Assembly: GCF_030944625.1 (NCBI RefSeq)
Contig: NZ_JAUSXY010000001.1
Location: 682,001 to 746,000 of the forward strand
From: Arthrobacter sp. SLBN-112
Lineage (GTDB): Bacteria; Actinomycetota; Actinomycetes; Actinomycetales; Micrococcaceae
Reading direction: 5' to 3'
Length of the DNA: 64,000 nt
Position 1 is the first letter of the stretch; each line of letters starts with the position of its first letter. Of this stretch, positions 26,534-35,167 are shown piece after piece. A program made the position numbers and the translations under genes. The notes under the pieces were generated by a model. That model saw nothing but the letters and a program-made list of their open reading frames with translations. It did no database searches and had not been told where the DNA came from.

Positions 26534-26881
26534 ATGAGCTACCCACCAGGAATTAACCCCTCCGCGGTGCCGAGCGGCACGGGGTGCGCCGACTGCGAGA
26601 ACGAAGGAGGATGGTGGTTCCATCTACGCCGCTGCGCTCAGTGCGGAAACATTGGTTGCTGTGACTCCTCGCCCTCCCAGCACGCAAGTGCGCACGCCGC
26701 CGCCACCGGCCATGAATTTGTCAGTTCCTTCGAGCATGGTGAGGACTGGTTTTGGAACTACACTACCGAGCAGTACTACGAAGGTCCGGTTCTGGCCCCT
26801 CCCCAACACCATCCGCTCAGCCAGCCCGTTCCGGGACCGGCAGGGCGCTTACCGGATGACTGGGAGCGCTTTTTGCACTGA
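26534..26881 (+). CDS. UBP-type zinc finger domain protein
   Basis: A 115-residue protein made almost entirely of a bacterial UBP-type (ZnF-UBP) zinc finger. The ligands are visible as C-A-D-C near residue 19, C-A-Q-C and CC near residue 37, then several His in SQHASAHAAATGHEF. The C-terminal third is Pro-rich and ends with DDWERF. AGGAAG lies seven bases before ATG 26534. In eukaryotes this fold binds the ubiquitin tail; in bacteria, which usually lack ubiquitin, the ligand is unknown. It is monocistronic and followed by an 11-base-pair hairpin. Confidence 0.88.
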   Translation: MSYPPGINPSAVPSGTGCADCENEGGWWFHLRRCAQCGNIGCCDSSPSQHASAHAAATGHEFVSSFEHGEDWFWNYTTEQYYEGPVLAPPQHHPLSQPVPGPAGRLPDDWERFLH

Positions 26882-27297
26882 CGATTGCCCGGTCCTAACG
26901 ATCAGAACTAACGGAACATCGGCAGCACAACAGGACGTAGGAGCACGTAACCGAACCCCATATCGCGGGGCAGGTACGTGCTCCTCTGCTTGCCACCTGT
27001 CGCGAAATCATGCTCTCATTGCGACGGGAATATCTCACCGTGGCCCGTAGCGGCCAACTGCCTCCGGCACTTCATGGTCCTGGCCAGCGTCAAACGACAA
27101 CATCAAGTAAGTGAACTACACCCCAACCTGACGTCAGGCAGCCCTCCGAAAACCGTCGGAATAGGGTCCATGCCGGCATTCCCGGACAATCAGCCACGAC
27201 GGTCCTGGCTCTCAACCTGACAGATTGCCAAGAAACCAAACCCAAAACATCGTGCTGGAAGCCAACTGGCAACGGAAATCTCCCCCGGCCGCCTGCC
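26882..27297. other. Intergenic region with one hairpin
   Basis: About 415 bases between two convergent genes. Apart from the hairpin at 26939-26985 I see no gene, RNA or regulatory site that can be supported. Confidence 0.6.
26939..26985. terminator. Hairpin between convergent genes
   Basis: AGGAGCACGTA (26939-26949) pairs perfectly with TACGTGCTCCT (26975-26985), and an inner CCCC/GGGG adds a second stem. It lacks a T-run. The position between two convergent genes fits a bidirectional terminator. Confidence 0.5.
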
Positions 27298-28167
27298 CTA
27301 CCCCTTCCGCTCCGCCCTGTACGCGCTGGGGCTGACCCCGTGCAGCCTGCGGAACTGCCGGGAGAAGTAGAACTGGTCCTGCAGCCCCACGCTGCGGCCC
27401 ACCTGCGCGATGGTCAGGCCGGTGGTATCGAGCAAATGCCGCGCCCGCGCCATCTTCAGCGCCGTATGGTGCGCCAGCACTCCCCCGCCGGTCGCCTCCC
27501 GGAACAGCTTGCTCAAGTGCGACGACGAAACACCCACCAAGGCGGCCAGGTCAGCCAACCGGATGGCACCGTCCACCCGCTCTTCCAGGTAGTTCATCGC
27601 CTGCTGCAGCGGGGTCCCCTTTTCCGGAACGCGGCGGTCCACGGCCAACGTGGCCAGCAGCTTCCACGCCATCCCCGCCGTGGCCACCAACCGGGCGGGC
27701 GACTGGTCCTTCTCCAGGGCACTGATGATTTCATCCAGCATCGCCGTCAACCGGTCCACCGACACCACCGGAACGATGCACCGGCCCGGCGTGATACCGG
27801 CACCTTCAACCAGCTCCGCCGCATCCGTCCCCCGGACGTGGCACCACCAGATCGTCCATGGATCATCCTTGGCGGCACCGTACGCATGCGCCTCGCCTGT
27901 GCCGCCAGGAAGGACGACGGCGGAACCCTTGCCGACGTCGGTCCGCGCACCGGCGGTTTCCACCCACCCCCGTCCGTCAACACACAGGATGACGATGGTT
28001 TCCTCCGCGCCCTGCGGCCGGTAGCGGCCGTGGTCCTCCGCGGCGGGAAACACGCCGGCGTCGGTGACCACCAGGCTGCGGGTTATGGGACGCCTGAGAG
28101 CTTCGAGGACCAGCGGCCGGGGCACCACCACCAGCCGCTGGTTCTGGAAACCATGCGCCCGCTCCAT
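27298..28167 (-). CDS. AraC family transcriptional regulator
   Basis: A 289-residue regulator with an N-terminal cupin-type sugar-sensing domain (ETIVILCVDGRGWVETAG, about residues 50-68) and a C-terminal double helix-turn-helix (LADLAALVGVSSSHLSKLF and LTIAQVGRSVGLQDQFYFSR). GGAGG precedes ATG 28167. It lies 48 bases behind the GH35 beta-galactosidase gene on the same strand, so it is probably cotranscribed and regulates that operon in response to a galactoside or its product, as AraC proteins beside glycosidases commonly do. Confidence 0.92.
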   Translation of the reverse strand: MERAHGFQNQRLVVVPRPLVLEALRRPITRSLVVTDAGVFPAAEDHGRYRPQGAEETIVILCVDGRGWVETAGARTDVGKGSAVVLPGGTGEAHAYGAAKDDPWTIWWCHVRGTDAAELVEGAGITPGRCIVPVVSVDRLTAMLDEIISALEKDQSPARLVATAGMAWKLLATLAVDRRVPEKGTPLQQAMNYLEERVDGAIRLADLAALVGVSSSHLSKLFREATGGGVLAHHTALKMARARHLLDTTGLTIAQVGRSVGLQDQFYFSRQFRRLHGVSPSAYRAERKG

Positions 28168-28215
28168 ACGGCCCCCTCCGTCACGAAACGTCCATAGTAA
28201 GACGGCGGGGACGTC

Positions 28216-30555
28216 TCAGCCCAGGACTTCCCGCCAATCAGACCAGCACACCAGCTGCACCCCGTCCACGGCAAGCAGGTCACCAACCGCCGCGTCCCTC
28301 CGGCACCGGGCCTCGGCCGGCAAACCCACCTTCGCGGCCTTGGGAAGCGGCAGGACTTGAAGCAAAACGTCCGCTCCCGGACGGATGCCGGCGTCGCCGA
28401 TTTCGATGATCCAAGCAGACCCGTCCCAGAAGCGGTCGGCCACTACCCGGCCGTCCACGAGCAGCCGGGCGACGTCGCCTGCCCAGGTGATCTCCAGCTC
28501 GGTGGGCCCACCGCCAGCGGCGATCTCCGTCGTCGGAAGCTCCAGCCTGTACACCGCGGCGAACTCCGCCACCGCTTCCCCGCCCGGCGCGGCAGCCCGG
28601 CCGGCCAGCGAACCGAAGAACGCGGGAACCGCAGCGGCACTGCGGACGGGCGCCACGGTAACGTCCAGGCGGGAAGGTTCCCTGACCACCGCGTCGGCAG
28701 TAACAGTCTCGAACCGGCCGGACCGGCTCGAATACCTCCGGACCGACGCCATTCCCAAAGAGCGGCCCGCCACCAAACCACGCGCATCAACCCATACCGG
28801 CTCGGCGGACAGCACGAGCTCCCGGCCGCGAGGCGTATCCAGCATCCATGCCTGTTCCGCCAGCGAAGCCGGCAGCACCAGAATCTTCAAGGCGCCCGCA
28901 GAACACGTCACCGTCACCGGCGCTGCGGAAGAAGAAGGAACCGCGTAAGCATTCCCGCCCAGCGGAGCAGCCTCCCCCGACAGGACAGTCCCCTCCGGCA
29001 GGCACAGCCGCGGTTCGATGCCGGCTTCCGCGGCAAGGACCAACGTGGGCGATCCCTCCGGATCGAGCACTGTCAGCGCGGACGCGGTGGCCCAGAGCAA
29101 CCGGACGCCACCCACCTCCAGATTCACCGGCCACGCGGCGATGGTGCCTGCGGGAATGTCAACGGGCGAGTCGGGCACTATCACCGGCCCATCAGCCAGG
29201 CCTAAACGGAACTGCGCGCCAAAATATATCGGAAGAGGAATATGCGGTTGGTGCCAAGTGATGAATACGAAGCCACAGTCCCCATCCGAACGCAACGCCC
29301 AGCGCAGGGTCTCCGCGTCCTCGACCCCCGACGGCTCCCGGTCCGGCAAGGTGGACGGCATCGGCGCCAGGCGCTCCCCGAACGCGGCCAGGAATGCGTG
29401 TTGCCGGCGCAGCAGCGCGAAGCCCGGCGCCAGCCTGCCGGATGCGCCGATGGGCGCATGGAAGTCGTAATCGAACTCGGGGAAGTCGTTCGGGTAGCCC
29501 GTCGCTTGGGACTCCTGCAGGCCGGCCGCAGGGTTCGTCCCGCCGGCAAACATGTAGTACCCCTGCCAGCCCGATCCGCTGCCGATCTTGTTGTTGGCAA
29601 CGGCCGCCACGTCCTTGTCCTGTGGCCATGGCCGGCGGTGGTAGGCCGTGGCCATGCCGCCGGTGAGCTCGCAGGTGGCCGGCGGATAAAGGCTTGAGGC
29701 GGAGCGGGGCGGCGCGGCATCGCTTCCGGAGAGGTGTTCGCGGAGGTCGGCGCCGATGCCGGGATCGTCCCACTGGTGACTGAAGAAATAGTGCTGGCGG
29801 AACGTCGGGTCCCAGGCCGCGTCGGCATCCACCCAGAACCCGTCCCCGTAGCCGCCGAAGACCGACAGCACCTCCGCCTCGGGCAGGTCGGCCCCGCCCC
29901 ACGCGGTGGCGGTCCAGATGGGGGCCGTGAGTCCGGCCGCCCGTGCCAGCTCCTTCAGCCGCGAAATATGGGCCGGCTGGTCGTAGAGCTCGTTTTCAAG
30001 CTGGATGCCGATCACGTTGCTGTGCGGCCCGGTCAGGCCGCGCAGCTCCGCTCCCAGCCGGTTGTACCAGCGCTCCACCATGGCCAGGTACGCGGGATCG
30101 TTGGTGCGGTGTTCGACGCCGGCCGCCTGGACCCAGTCAGGGAAGCCGCCATTGCGGACCTCGCCATGGGCCCAGGGCCCGACGCGCAGCACGACGTCCA
30201 GGTCCAGGGAGGCACAGAGCCGCACGAACGCCGCAATATCCAGGTTGCCGTCAAACCGCGCCCCACCCTGCACCGGCTCATGGTGGATCCAAAAGACGTA
30301 GCAGGCCACTACGGTGATACCGCAGGCCTTCATCAGGCGAAGCCTGTCCTCCCAGCGGTTACGGGGCAACCGGCTGAAGTGGATTTCCCCGGAGACCGGA
30401 ATGGCGGGGCGTCCGCCGCATTCCAGGTAGTGGTTTGTGACCCGCCACCTGACGTGCGGATCCTCGATGTTGCTCATGGGCGGCCGCAGCAAGGCATTCC
30501 CGTGCGGCCGGTGGACGGCAGTCGGAAGTTCAAGGGCCGTATTTCGGGAGGGCAT
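28216..30555 (-). CDS. Beta-galactosidase, glycoside hydrolase family 35
   Basis: A 779-residue cytoplasmic glycosidase. The GH35 catalytic barrel fills the first 400 residues: SGEIHFSRLPRNRWEDRL, CYVFWIHHEPVQG, the acid/base region GIQLENELYDQ, and YYMFAGGTNPAAG with FDYDFHAPIGASG, equivalent to the family's GGTNFG and SYDYDAPI segments. The remaining part is beta-rich jelly-roll. There is no signal peptide. ATG 30555 lacks a clear ribosome-binding site, and ATG 30477 is an equally weak alternative closer to the conserved start. It would release terminal beta-galactose from oligosaccharides such as pectin side chains, which fits the neighbouring secreted rhamnogalacturonan lyase. Confidence 0.9.
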   Translation of the reverse strand: MPSRNTALELPTAVHRPHGNALLRPPMSNIEDPHVRWRVTNHYLECGGRPAIPVSGEIHFSRLPRNRWEDRLRLMKACGITVVACYVFWIHHEPVQGGARFDGNLDIAAFVRLCASLDLDVVLRVGPWAHGEVRNGGFPDWVQAAGVEHRTNDPAYLAMVERWYNRLGAELRGLTGPHSNVIGIQLENELYDQPAHISRLKELARAAGLTAPIWTATAWGGADLPEAEVLSVFGGYGDGFWVDADAAWDPTFRQHYFFSHQWDDPGIGADLREHLSGSDAAPPRSASSLYPPATCELTGGMATAYHRRPWPQDKDVAAVANNKIGSGSGWQGYYMFAGGTNPAAGLQESQATGYPNDFPEFDYDFHAPIGASGRLAPGFALLRRQHAFLAAFGERLAPMPSTLPDREPSGVEDAETLRWALRSDGDCGFVFITWHQPHIPLPIYFGAQFRLGLADGPVIVPDSPVDIPAGTIAAWPVNLEVGGVRLLWATASALTVLDPEGSPTLVLAAEAGIEPRLCLPEGTVLSGEAAPLGGNAYAVPSSSAAPVTVTCSAGALKILVLPASLAEQAWMLDTPRGRELVLSAEPVWVDARGLVAGRSLGMASVRRYSSRSGRFETVTADAVVREPSRLDVTVAPVRSAAAVPAFFGSLAGRAAAPGGEAVAEFAAVYRLELPTTEIAAGGGPTELEITWAGDVARLLVDGRVVADRFWDGSAWIIEIGDAGIRPGADVLLQVLPLPKAAKVGLPAEARCRRDAAVGDLLAVDGVQLVCWSDWREVLG

Positions 30556-30970
30556 GAAGACGTCTTTCAGTTCACTGGGCGGTAAGGATCAGGTGGTTCT
30601 CCCGCAGGCAATGCCCCCCGCGTCAAGGATCTCCTGCTGGCCCGGCAGGGCATCGGGCAGGTCAACCCTGCTCCGCTCGCTGAGTTGGTTGGTCACCCGT
30701 CAAGGCTAAGAAGTGGTCTTGACGGGTGACCATGGCAAAAACGCTCAGCTATATGGACGATCGTGTACTCGCCACGGCGCCCGGAATAGTGCGTGCAGCT
30801 TGAGCGCATTCGCTTGGGCTCCCGCCAACTGAGGATGACGGGACTCCGGATGCCTTGTCGGAGTCCGGAAGCGGCTGCCGTACGCCATTGACGTTGCGGC
30901 CAACCCCTCATAAAATCGTTTCAATCATCCGGAAAGCGTTTTCCAGCCTCCGCTCAATGAGGAGCCATGT
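30556..30970. other. Divergent intergenic region with two inverted repeats
   Basis: About 415 bases separate the GH35 gene from the divergent lyase gene. It holds the large inverted repeat at 30691-30731 and a smaller one, GGACTCCG (30841-30848) with CGGAGTCC (30859-30866). These are the likely regulatory or terminator elements. A 23-codon frame at 30732 is not supported as a gene. Confidence 0.55.
30691..30731. repeat. 14-base perfect inverted repeat
   Basis: GGTCACCCGTCAAG (30691-30704) is exactly complementary to CTTGACGGGTGACC (30718-30731), with a 13-base loop. Outside it, GCTGAG before and CTCAGC after add a further symmetric element at about 10-12 bases distance. It could be an operator, a hairpin in RNA, or ends of a degenerated mobile element; no T-run follows. 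Confidence 0.6.
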
Positions 30971-33325
30971 ATGCAGCACAACGGAATGCAACCGTCCCAG
31001 GGTCGGGGAATCACCCGCCGAAACGCCATCCAGGGGGTGGGCGGGGCGGCGCTGGGTGCGGTCCTTGCCAGCCAGGCCGGGGGCGCTGCCTCGGCGGCGC
31101 CGCCGGTGGCAGCAGGAGAAGGCGTCAAGGTGTTGATCGGTGGCGCTCCGGCCAGTGTGGGCAGTTACGCCTTCCCGGCAGAGGTCCCGGAACTGGTCCT
31201 GGACAACGGGCTGGTGCGGGCCACGTTCGGACGGGATGACACCGGCATCCCCACCGGTTGGTCCGATGTCTCCATTACGGCGACGTCGATCGTGGTGGGC
31301 GGACAGGAGCTGGCACACAACCTCAATGGCGTCGAGCCGCGGGATCCGGACCGGCAGCACTCCTTCTATGTGGACGCCTCCGGTGGCAAGACCCGTCTTG
31401 TGTGTTCGCGGATTGACGTTGTGCGGGCCGAACCCGGCTTGGTTGAGGTGGTCTTCGTCGACACGACCAGCACCCCTCTGCGCCATGAACACCACCTCGT
31501 GATGCGCTCGGGCCGGCGGGGAATCTATGGCTACAACGTTATGACCGCGGTGACCGACACGGCCATCAACGAGGTCCGGATGAATACCAGGTGGGACCGC
31601 AGCATTCTCGATCATGCCTACAACTGGGAGCGCGGCGCGGGGCAGCAGCCAACATACGCCTACCTCGCCACCCAGCAGAGGCTGCAGGACGAGACCTGGA
31701 AGGTGGACGGCATCAACAACGCCACCCTTCCCAGTCCGGAAAGCAACTCCGGGAATTTGCCGGCGGACGCGGTCTACAGCAAGTACGACTGGAGCCTGTA
31801 TCACCACGAGAACCCGATGTTCGGGCACTTCGGCCACGGCTACGGTGCCTGGTTCACTCCACTGGGCGGCATCACGGACGACACCCTGTGCGCGTTCTAT
31901 GGAGCCGGGCCACAGCACCAGGACCTGGGGATCCACCAGGACGCACTCATCCTGAACTATTTCTCCCGCAACCACTACGGGGAACCCGCCTATCCCATCC
32001 CGGCGGGATACCGGCGGTTGTACGGGCCCTGGTTGACCTTCTTCACCGTCGGGGACGACTCCGATCCCGACGCGATGATCGCCCAGGCCGCGCGCACCGC
32101 CGAAACCGAGATCAGCGAGCACCGGGGCGGCGCGCCATGGGTGTCCGATCCCCTCTACCCGTCACCGGCCGGCCGCACCACAGTAACGGGCCGGGTCCGC
32201 CTGGCGGATGGCCGGCCCGCCGCCAACTTCCACGTGATCCTGTCCACCCAGGACAGCGACAGCCTGTTCCCCATCGCCGAGCCCACCTATTTCGTCAAAA
32301 CCGACACCGACGGACACTTCACCCTCCCCGGTATCCCGCAGGCATGGAAGCCCGGCAGCACGGCACCAGGCTCCTACGTCCTGTACATTCAGCCGGCCGA
32401 CGGCTCCGTTACCGACCTCTACCGCCGGCCCGGCGTCGTGGTATCCGGCAGCACCCAGGACCTCGGCGAGATCCTCTGGACCCCCGGCAGCCACGGGACA
32501 TTCCTCTGGCAGCTGGGCCGCTCCGACCGGACCGCCGGAGAGTATGCACTGGCGACGAAGTCGCCGGTGAACGCCAAGCCGCGAGGCTACCTAAAACCGT
32601 CCACCATACCGGCCGATCTGACCTTCACCATCGGCGAAAGCTGGGAACCCACGGACTGGTACTACGCCCAGACCAACAGGGGCACCTGGACGGTGCGGTT
32701 CATGCTTGAGCGTGCTTTCCAGGGAACCGCCTACCTCACAGTTGCAACGGCCATGCAGCAGGGCGGCGCCCCCACGGTAGCCGTAAACGGCAACAGCTCG
32801 TCCATAACCGGCGTCCTCCCCAACAACAACGACTCCACCATTGCCCGGCAGGCAGACCGGAGTGGATATCCACGGACCGCCGTATTGTCCTTCCCGGCAG
32901 CACTGCTCACAGCCGGCGAGAACCGGATCACGTTCGCGCATGGCGCGCCAGCAGCGGCCGGCAAGGGACCGGGCTGGGACACTCTGGTCCTCGAAGTCGA
33001 CGAAGGCACCCCCCAGCCCGCGGCACAGCTGACGGCTGATGTGCAAAAGGCGTACTCCGGCGGCACCACCACCTGGGCGGTGACTGTCACCAACAATGGC
33101 CCCGGCACGGCGCGTGACGTCCGGATTGAAAGCATCATGAACCCATCAGGCCAGCCGGCCAAAATCATCGGCCGGGACCCCGCCAAGTTTGCCGTTCCCC
33201 TGGCTGCCACCCTGGAACCGGGGGCCGGCACCACCGCGCACATCAGCGTCCTCGGCGGCCAACCAGTGACGGTGGCCCTGACAGCAGACGGCGGACGCAC
33301 CACCACCAGCGCCGCGGGCAAATAG
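30971..33325 (+). CDS. Secreted rhamnogalacturonan lyase (polysaccharide lyase family 4 type), Tat-exported
   Basis: A 784-residue extracellular enzyme that cleaves the pectin backbone rhamnogalacturonan I by beta-elimination. The N-terminus carries a twin-arginine signal (TRRNAI, then a hydrophobic stretch ending in AAGSASAA-like sequence at about residue 44). The catalytic beta-sandwich domain spans about residues 55-390 (HEHHLVMRSGRRGIYGYNVM), followed by the FnIII-like domain (TTVTGRVRLADGRPAANFHV, about 398-500), a CBM-like domain (to about 690) and a C-terminal DUF11-like repeat. GAGGAG precedes ATG 30971. A tatA gene begins 31 bases after its stop. It is divergent from the GH35 gene, forming a pectin-use island. 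Confidence 0.88.
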   Translation: MQHNGMQPSQGRGITRRNAIQGVGGAALGAVLASQAGGAASAAPPVAAGEGVKVLIGGAPASVGSYAFPAEVPELVLDNGLVRATFGRDDTGIPTGWSDVSITATSIVVGGQELAHNLNGVEPRDPDRQHSFYVDASGGKTRLVCSRIDVVRAEPGLVEVVFVDTTSTPLRHEHHLVMRSGRRGIYGYNVMTAVTDTAINEVRMNTRWDRSILDHAYNWERGAGQQPTYAYLATQQRLQDETWKVDGINNATLPSPESNSGNLPADAVYSKYDWSLYHHENPMFGHFGHGYGAWFTPLGGITDDTLCAFYGAGPQHQDLGIHQDALILNYFSRNHYGEPAYPIPAGYRRLYGPWLTFFTVGDDSDPDAMIAQAARTAETEISEHRGGAPWVSDPLYPSPAGRTTVTGRVRLADGRPAANFHVILSTQDSDSLFPIAEPTYFVKTDTDGHFTLPGIPQAWKPGSTAPGSYVLYIQPADGSVTDLYRRPGVVVSGSTQDLGEILWTPGSHGTFLWQLGRSDRTAGEYALATKSPVNAKPRGYLKPSTIPADLTFTIGESWEPTDWYYAQTNRGTWTVRFMLERAFQGTAYLTVATAMQQGGAPTVAVNGNSSSITGVLPNNNDSTIARQADRSGYPRTAVLSFPAALLTAGENRITFAHGAPAAAGKGPGWDTLVLEVDEGTPQPAAQLTADVQKAYSGGTTTWAVTVTNNGPGTARDVRIESIMNPSGQPAKIIGRDPAKFAVPLAATLEPGAGTTAHISVLGGQPVTVALTADGGRTTTSAAGK

Positions 33326-33356
33326 CCGAGGCAAGCAGGCAACGAAAGGATTTACT

Positions 33357-33533
33357 GTGGGGAGACTGTTCGATGGCCCGTGGCCCATCATCATCATTGT
33401 GGTTGTGGCGCTGCTCCTGTTCGCGGCGCCGAAACTGCCGGCCATGGCACGCAGCCTCGGCCAGTCCGTGAGGATCCTGCGCTCTGAGGTCAAGGAGATG
33501 AGGGCCGACGGCGACACAGCCGGCGGCGACTGA
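33357..33533 (+). CDS. tatA: TatA family twin-arginine translocase subunit
   Basis: A 58-residue protein that I translated directly: GTG start, GAAAGGA six bases upstream, TGA at 33531-33533. It has a single N-terminal transmembrane helix (PIIIIVVVALLLF), the hinge APKLP, and an amphipathic helix (ARSLGQSVRILRSEVKEM), exactly the TatA layout in which oligomers form the folded-protein pore. The usual Phe-Gly at the hinge is Phe-Ala here. It directly follows a Tat-dependent lyase gene, so this is probably an additional TatA coexpressed with its cargo, besides a housekeeping tat operon elsewhere. Confidence 0.9.
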   Translation: MGRLFDGPWPIIIIVVVALLLFAAPKLPAMARSLGQSVRILRSEVKEMRADGDTAGGD

Positions 33534-33566
33534 AGGAACCCTGCGCGTACGTCCCGCCGGCGGCGC

Positions 33567-33953
33567 CTAAAGCGCCAGCCGCGGCCCGTCCCCGGCGGGG
33601 TGTACCGAAGGGATCACCGGCAGGGAGCCGGCGAGGGCTTCCACCACGGCCATCTGGCCGGTGCTGTCCGGTACCCCCGGGTACTGCACCTGCGCCGGTT
33701 CGGCGGAGGGCGCGGGGTTTTCGGACCGCATCCGGACCAGCGCCACCGCGGAGATCAGGAACCAGGCCACGTTCGTGACCACGGACGGCCATGCCCCGTG
33801 AAGGGTTCCGTTAATGATGAAGGCAACGGAGCCGAACAGGTTTGCCGTCTGGAACCCCTTGCCGGCCTTCAGCCAGCCCATGGAAACGGCCAGGTACGCA
33901 CTGAGTATCGCAACCGCCCCTGCCCAACCGGCGATTTCCCACAGCAGTTCCAT
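33567..33953 (-). CDS. Small membrane protein, CBU_0592-like
   Basis: A 128-residue protein with three hydrophobic segments: WEIAGWAGAVAILSAYLAV, LFGSVAFIINGTLHG and VVTNVAWFLISAVALVRM, the pattern of the CBU_0592-like membrane family. The last 50 residues are a hydrophilic, Pro-rich tail that is unusual for the family. AAAGGA lies before ATG 33953. The gene converges on tatA with only about 33 bases between the stops. Role unknown. Confidence 0.8.
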   Translation of the reverse strand: MELLWEIAGWAGAVAILSAYLAVSMGWLKAGKGFQTANLFGSVAFIINGTLHGAWPSVVTNVAWFLISAVALVRMRSENPAPSAEPAQVQYPGVPDSTGQMAVVEALAGSLPVIPSVHPAGDGPRLAL

Positions 33954-34210
33954 GGCGTCCTTTCAAGGGTTTGCCTGCGCAGTATCCGGGCAGGGCTAAT
34001 GGTGGTGATTCAGGGTTTGGTTTCGCCGGATGCCGTCCCCGCAGGACCGCGCACATCCAGCTCTGCGTTGCCTCGAGCCCTGTTCGGGCGAGGACCTCAT
34101 GCGCTGGCGGCGGCATAATCATATCCTGCGCGCGGACGCCGTTCCTGCCGCTGGACCGTGACGCTCCCCACGTCTGGACAAGACCCCCGCGGCGTAGCAC
34201 GATCGGAGCT

Positions 34211-34660
34211 GTGACCAGCAGTCCAGCCAACGATCCCTACCTCCGGGAACTCACCCAACTCCGCCGCGTCAAGGACCGGATGGACCGGGAGTACGCGCAG
34301 CCGCTGGACGTCGAATCCCTTGCCAAGGACGTCCACATGTCCGCAGGCCACTTCAGCCGCCGCTTCAAGCTCGCGTACGGCGAATCACCCTACAGCTACC
34401 TCATGACCCGGCGCATTGAACGGGCCATGGCGTTGCTCCGCATCGGCGACCTCAGCGTCACGGACGTGTGCTTCGCCGTCGGCTGTTCCTCGCTGGGAAC
34501 CTTCAGCACCCGCTTCAGTGAACTGGTGGGCATGCCACCCAGCGTCTACAAGCAGGAGGCGGCGCACTCGACGGCGGGGATCCCCGCGTGCGTGGCGAAG
34601 CAGGTCACCAGACCGGTCAGGAATCGAGAAGCGCCCGCCCCTGAACCGTTACTAGCATGA
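34211..34660 (+). CDS. AraC family helix-turn-helix regulator, DNA-binding domain only
   Basis: A 149-residue protein that is essentially just the AraC DNA-binding domain: LDVESLAKDVHMSAGHFSRRF and LSVTDVCFAVGCSSLGTFST are the two helix-turn-helix units, with RFSELVGMPPSVYK closing the family motif. The frame is open further upstream, but GTG 34211 is the first start close to the conserved part, with GGAG at a rather short distance. Its stop overlaps the start of a VOC (glyoxalase-fold) gene by four bases. Such two-gene AraC/VOC units are frequent in actinobacteria and probably respond to an electrophile or drug. Confidence 0.85.
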   Translation: MTSSPANDPYLRELTQLRRVKDRMDREYAQPLDVESLAKDVHMSAGHFSRRFKLAYGESPYSYLMTRRIERAMALLRIGDLSVTDVCFAVGCSSLGTFSTRFSELVGMPPSVYKQEAAHSTAGIPACVAKQVTRPVRNREAPAPEPLLA

Positions 34661-35075
34661 CTGCCATGGACATCAACATTTCCTCAACCTTCCTTCCCGC
34701 CACCGATCCCGACGCCTCACTGGCGTTCTACCGCGACGCCCTGGGCTTCGAAATCCGCAACGACGTGGGCCGCGGCACCATGCGCTGGATCACCGTGGGC
34801 CGGCCGGCCAGAAGGACGTCTCCATCGTCCTGCACCCGCCGGCGGTGGACCCCGGCATCACGGACGACGAGCGCCGCACCATCGCCGAAATGATGGCCAA
34901 GGGCACCTACGCCACGATCGTCCTCTCCTCCCCTGACGTGGACGCCGCGTTCGCCAAGGTGGAGGCGACGGGAGCCGACGTCGTCCAGGAACCCATCGAC
35001 CAGCCCTATGGAATCCGCGACTGCGCCTTCCGCGACCCGGCAGGCAATACCGTCCGCATTAACCAGCAGTCTTAG
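34657..35075 (+). pseudogene. VOC family (glyoxalase/bleomycin-resistance fold) protein with apparent frameshift
   Basis: The first part (from ATG 34657 or 34666) reads SSTFLPATDPDASLAFYRDA and on to MRWITVG; the second part, in another frame from about 34804, reads KDVSIVLHPPAVDPGIT and ends with DCAFRDPAGNTVRINQ. Together they give a normal VOC domain of about 137 residues with metal ligands at usual places. Adding one C in the GGGCCGGCCGGCC stretch around 34798-34810 restores a single frame. The defect is thus a one-base deletion in a GC repeat, likely sequence error or recent mutation. It is translationally coupled to the AraC gene. Confidence 0.82.
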
Positions 35076-35167
35076 GCATATAACCAGCAACGTATATATC
35101 AGACGACGCCGCAGGGGGCTGCCAGCGCAGCCTCCTTGCAGTACCGCCCAGGATAGAGGGGGACACC

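Noticed and set aside
30732..30803. Short frame beginning MAKTLSYMDD directly after the large inverted repeat, possibly a transposase start
   Set aside because: It ends after 23 codons and matches no transposase I recognise; no terminal repeats or target duplication are visible.
30908..32122. 404-codon frame antisense to the rhamnogalacturonan lyase
   Set aside because: No ribosome-binding site or motif; the sense strand has domain structure and a Tat signal.
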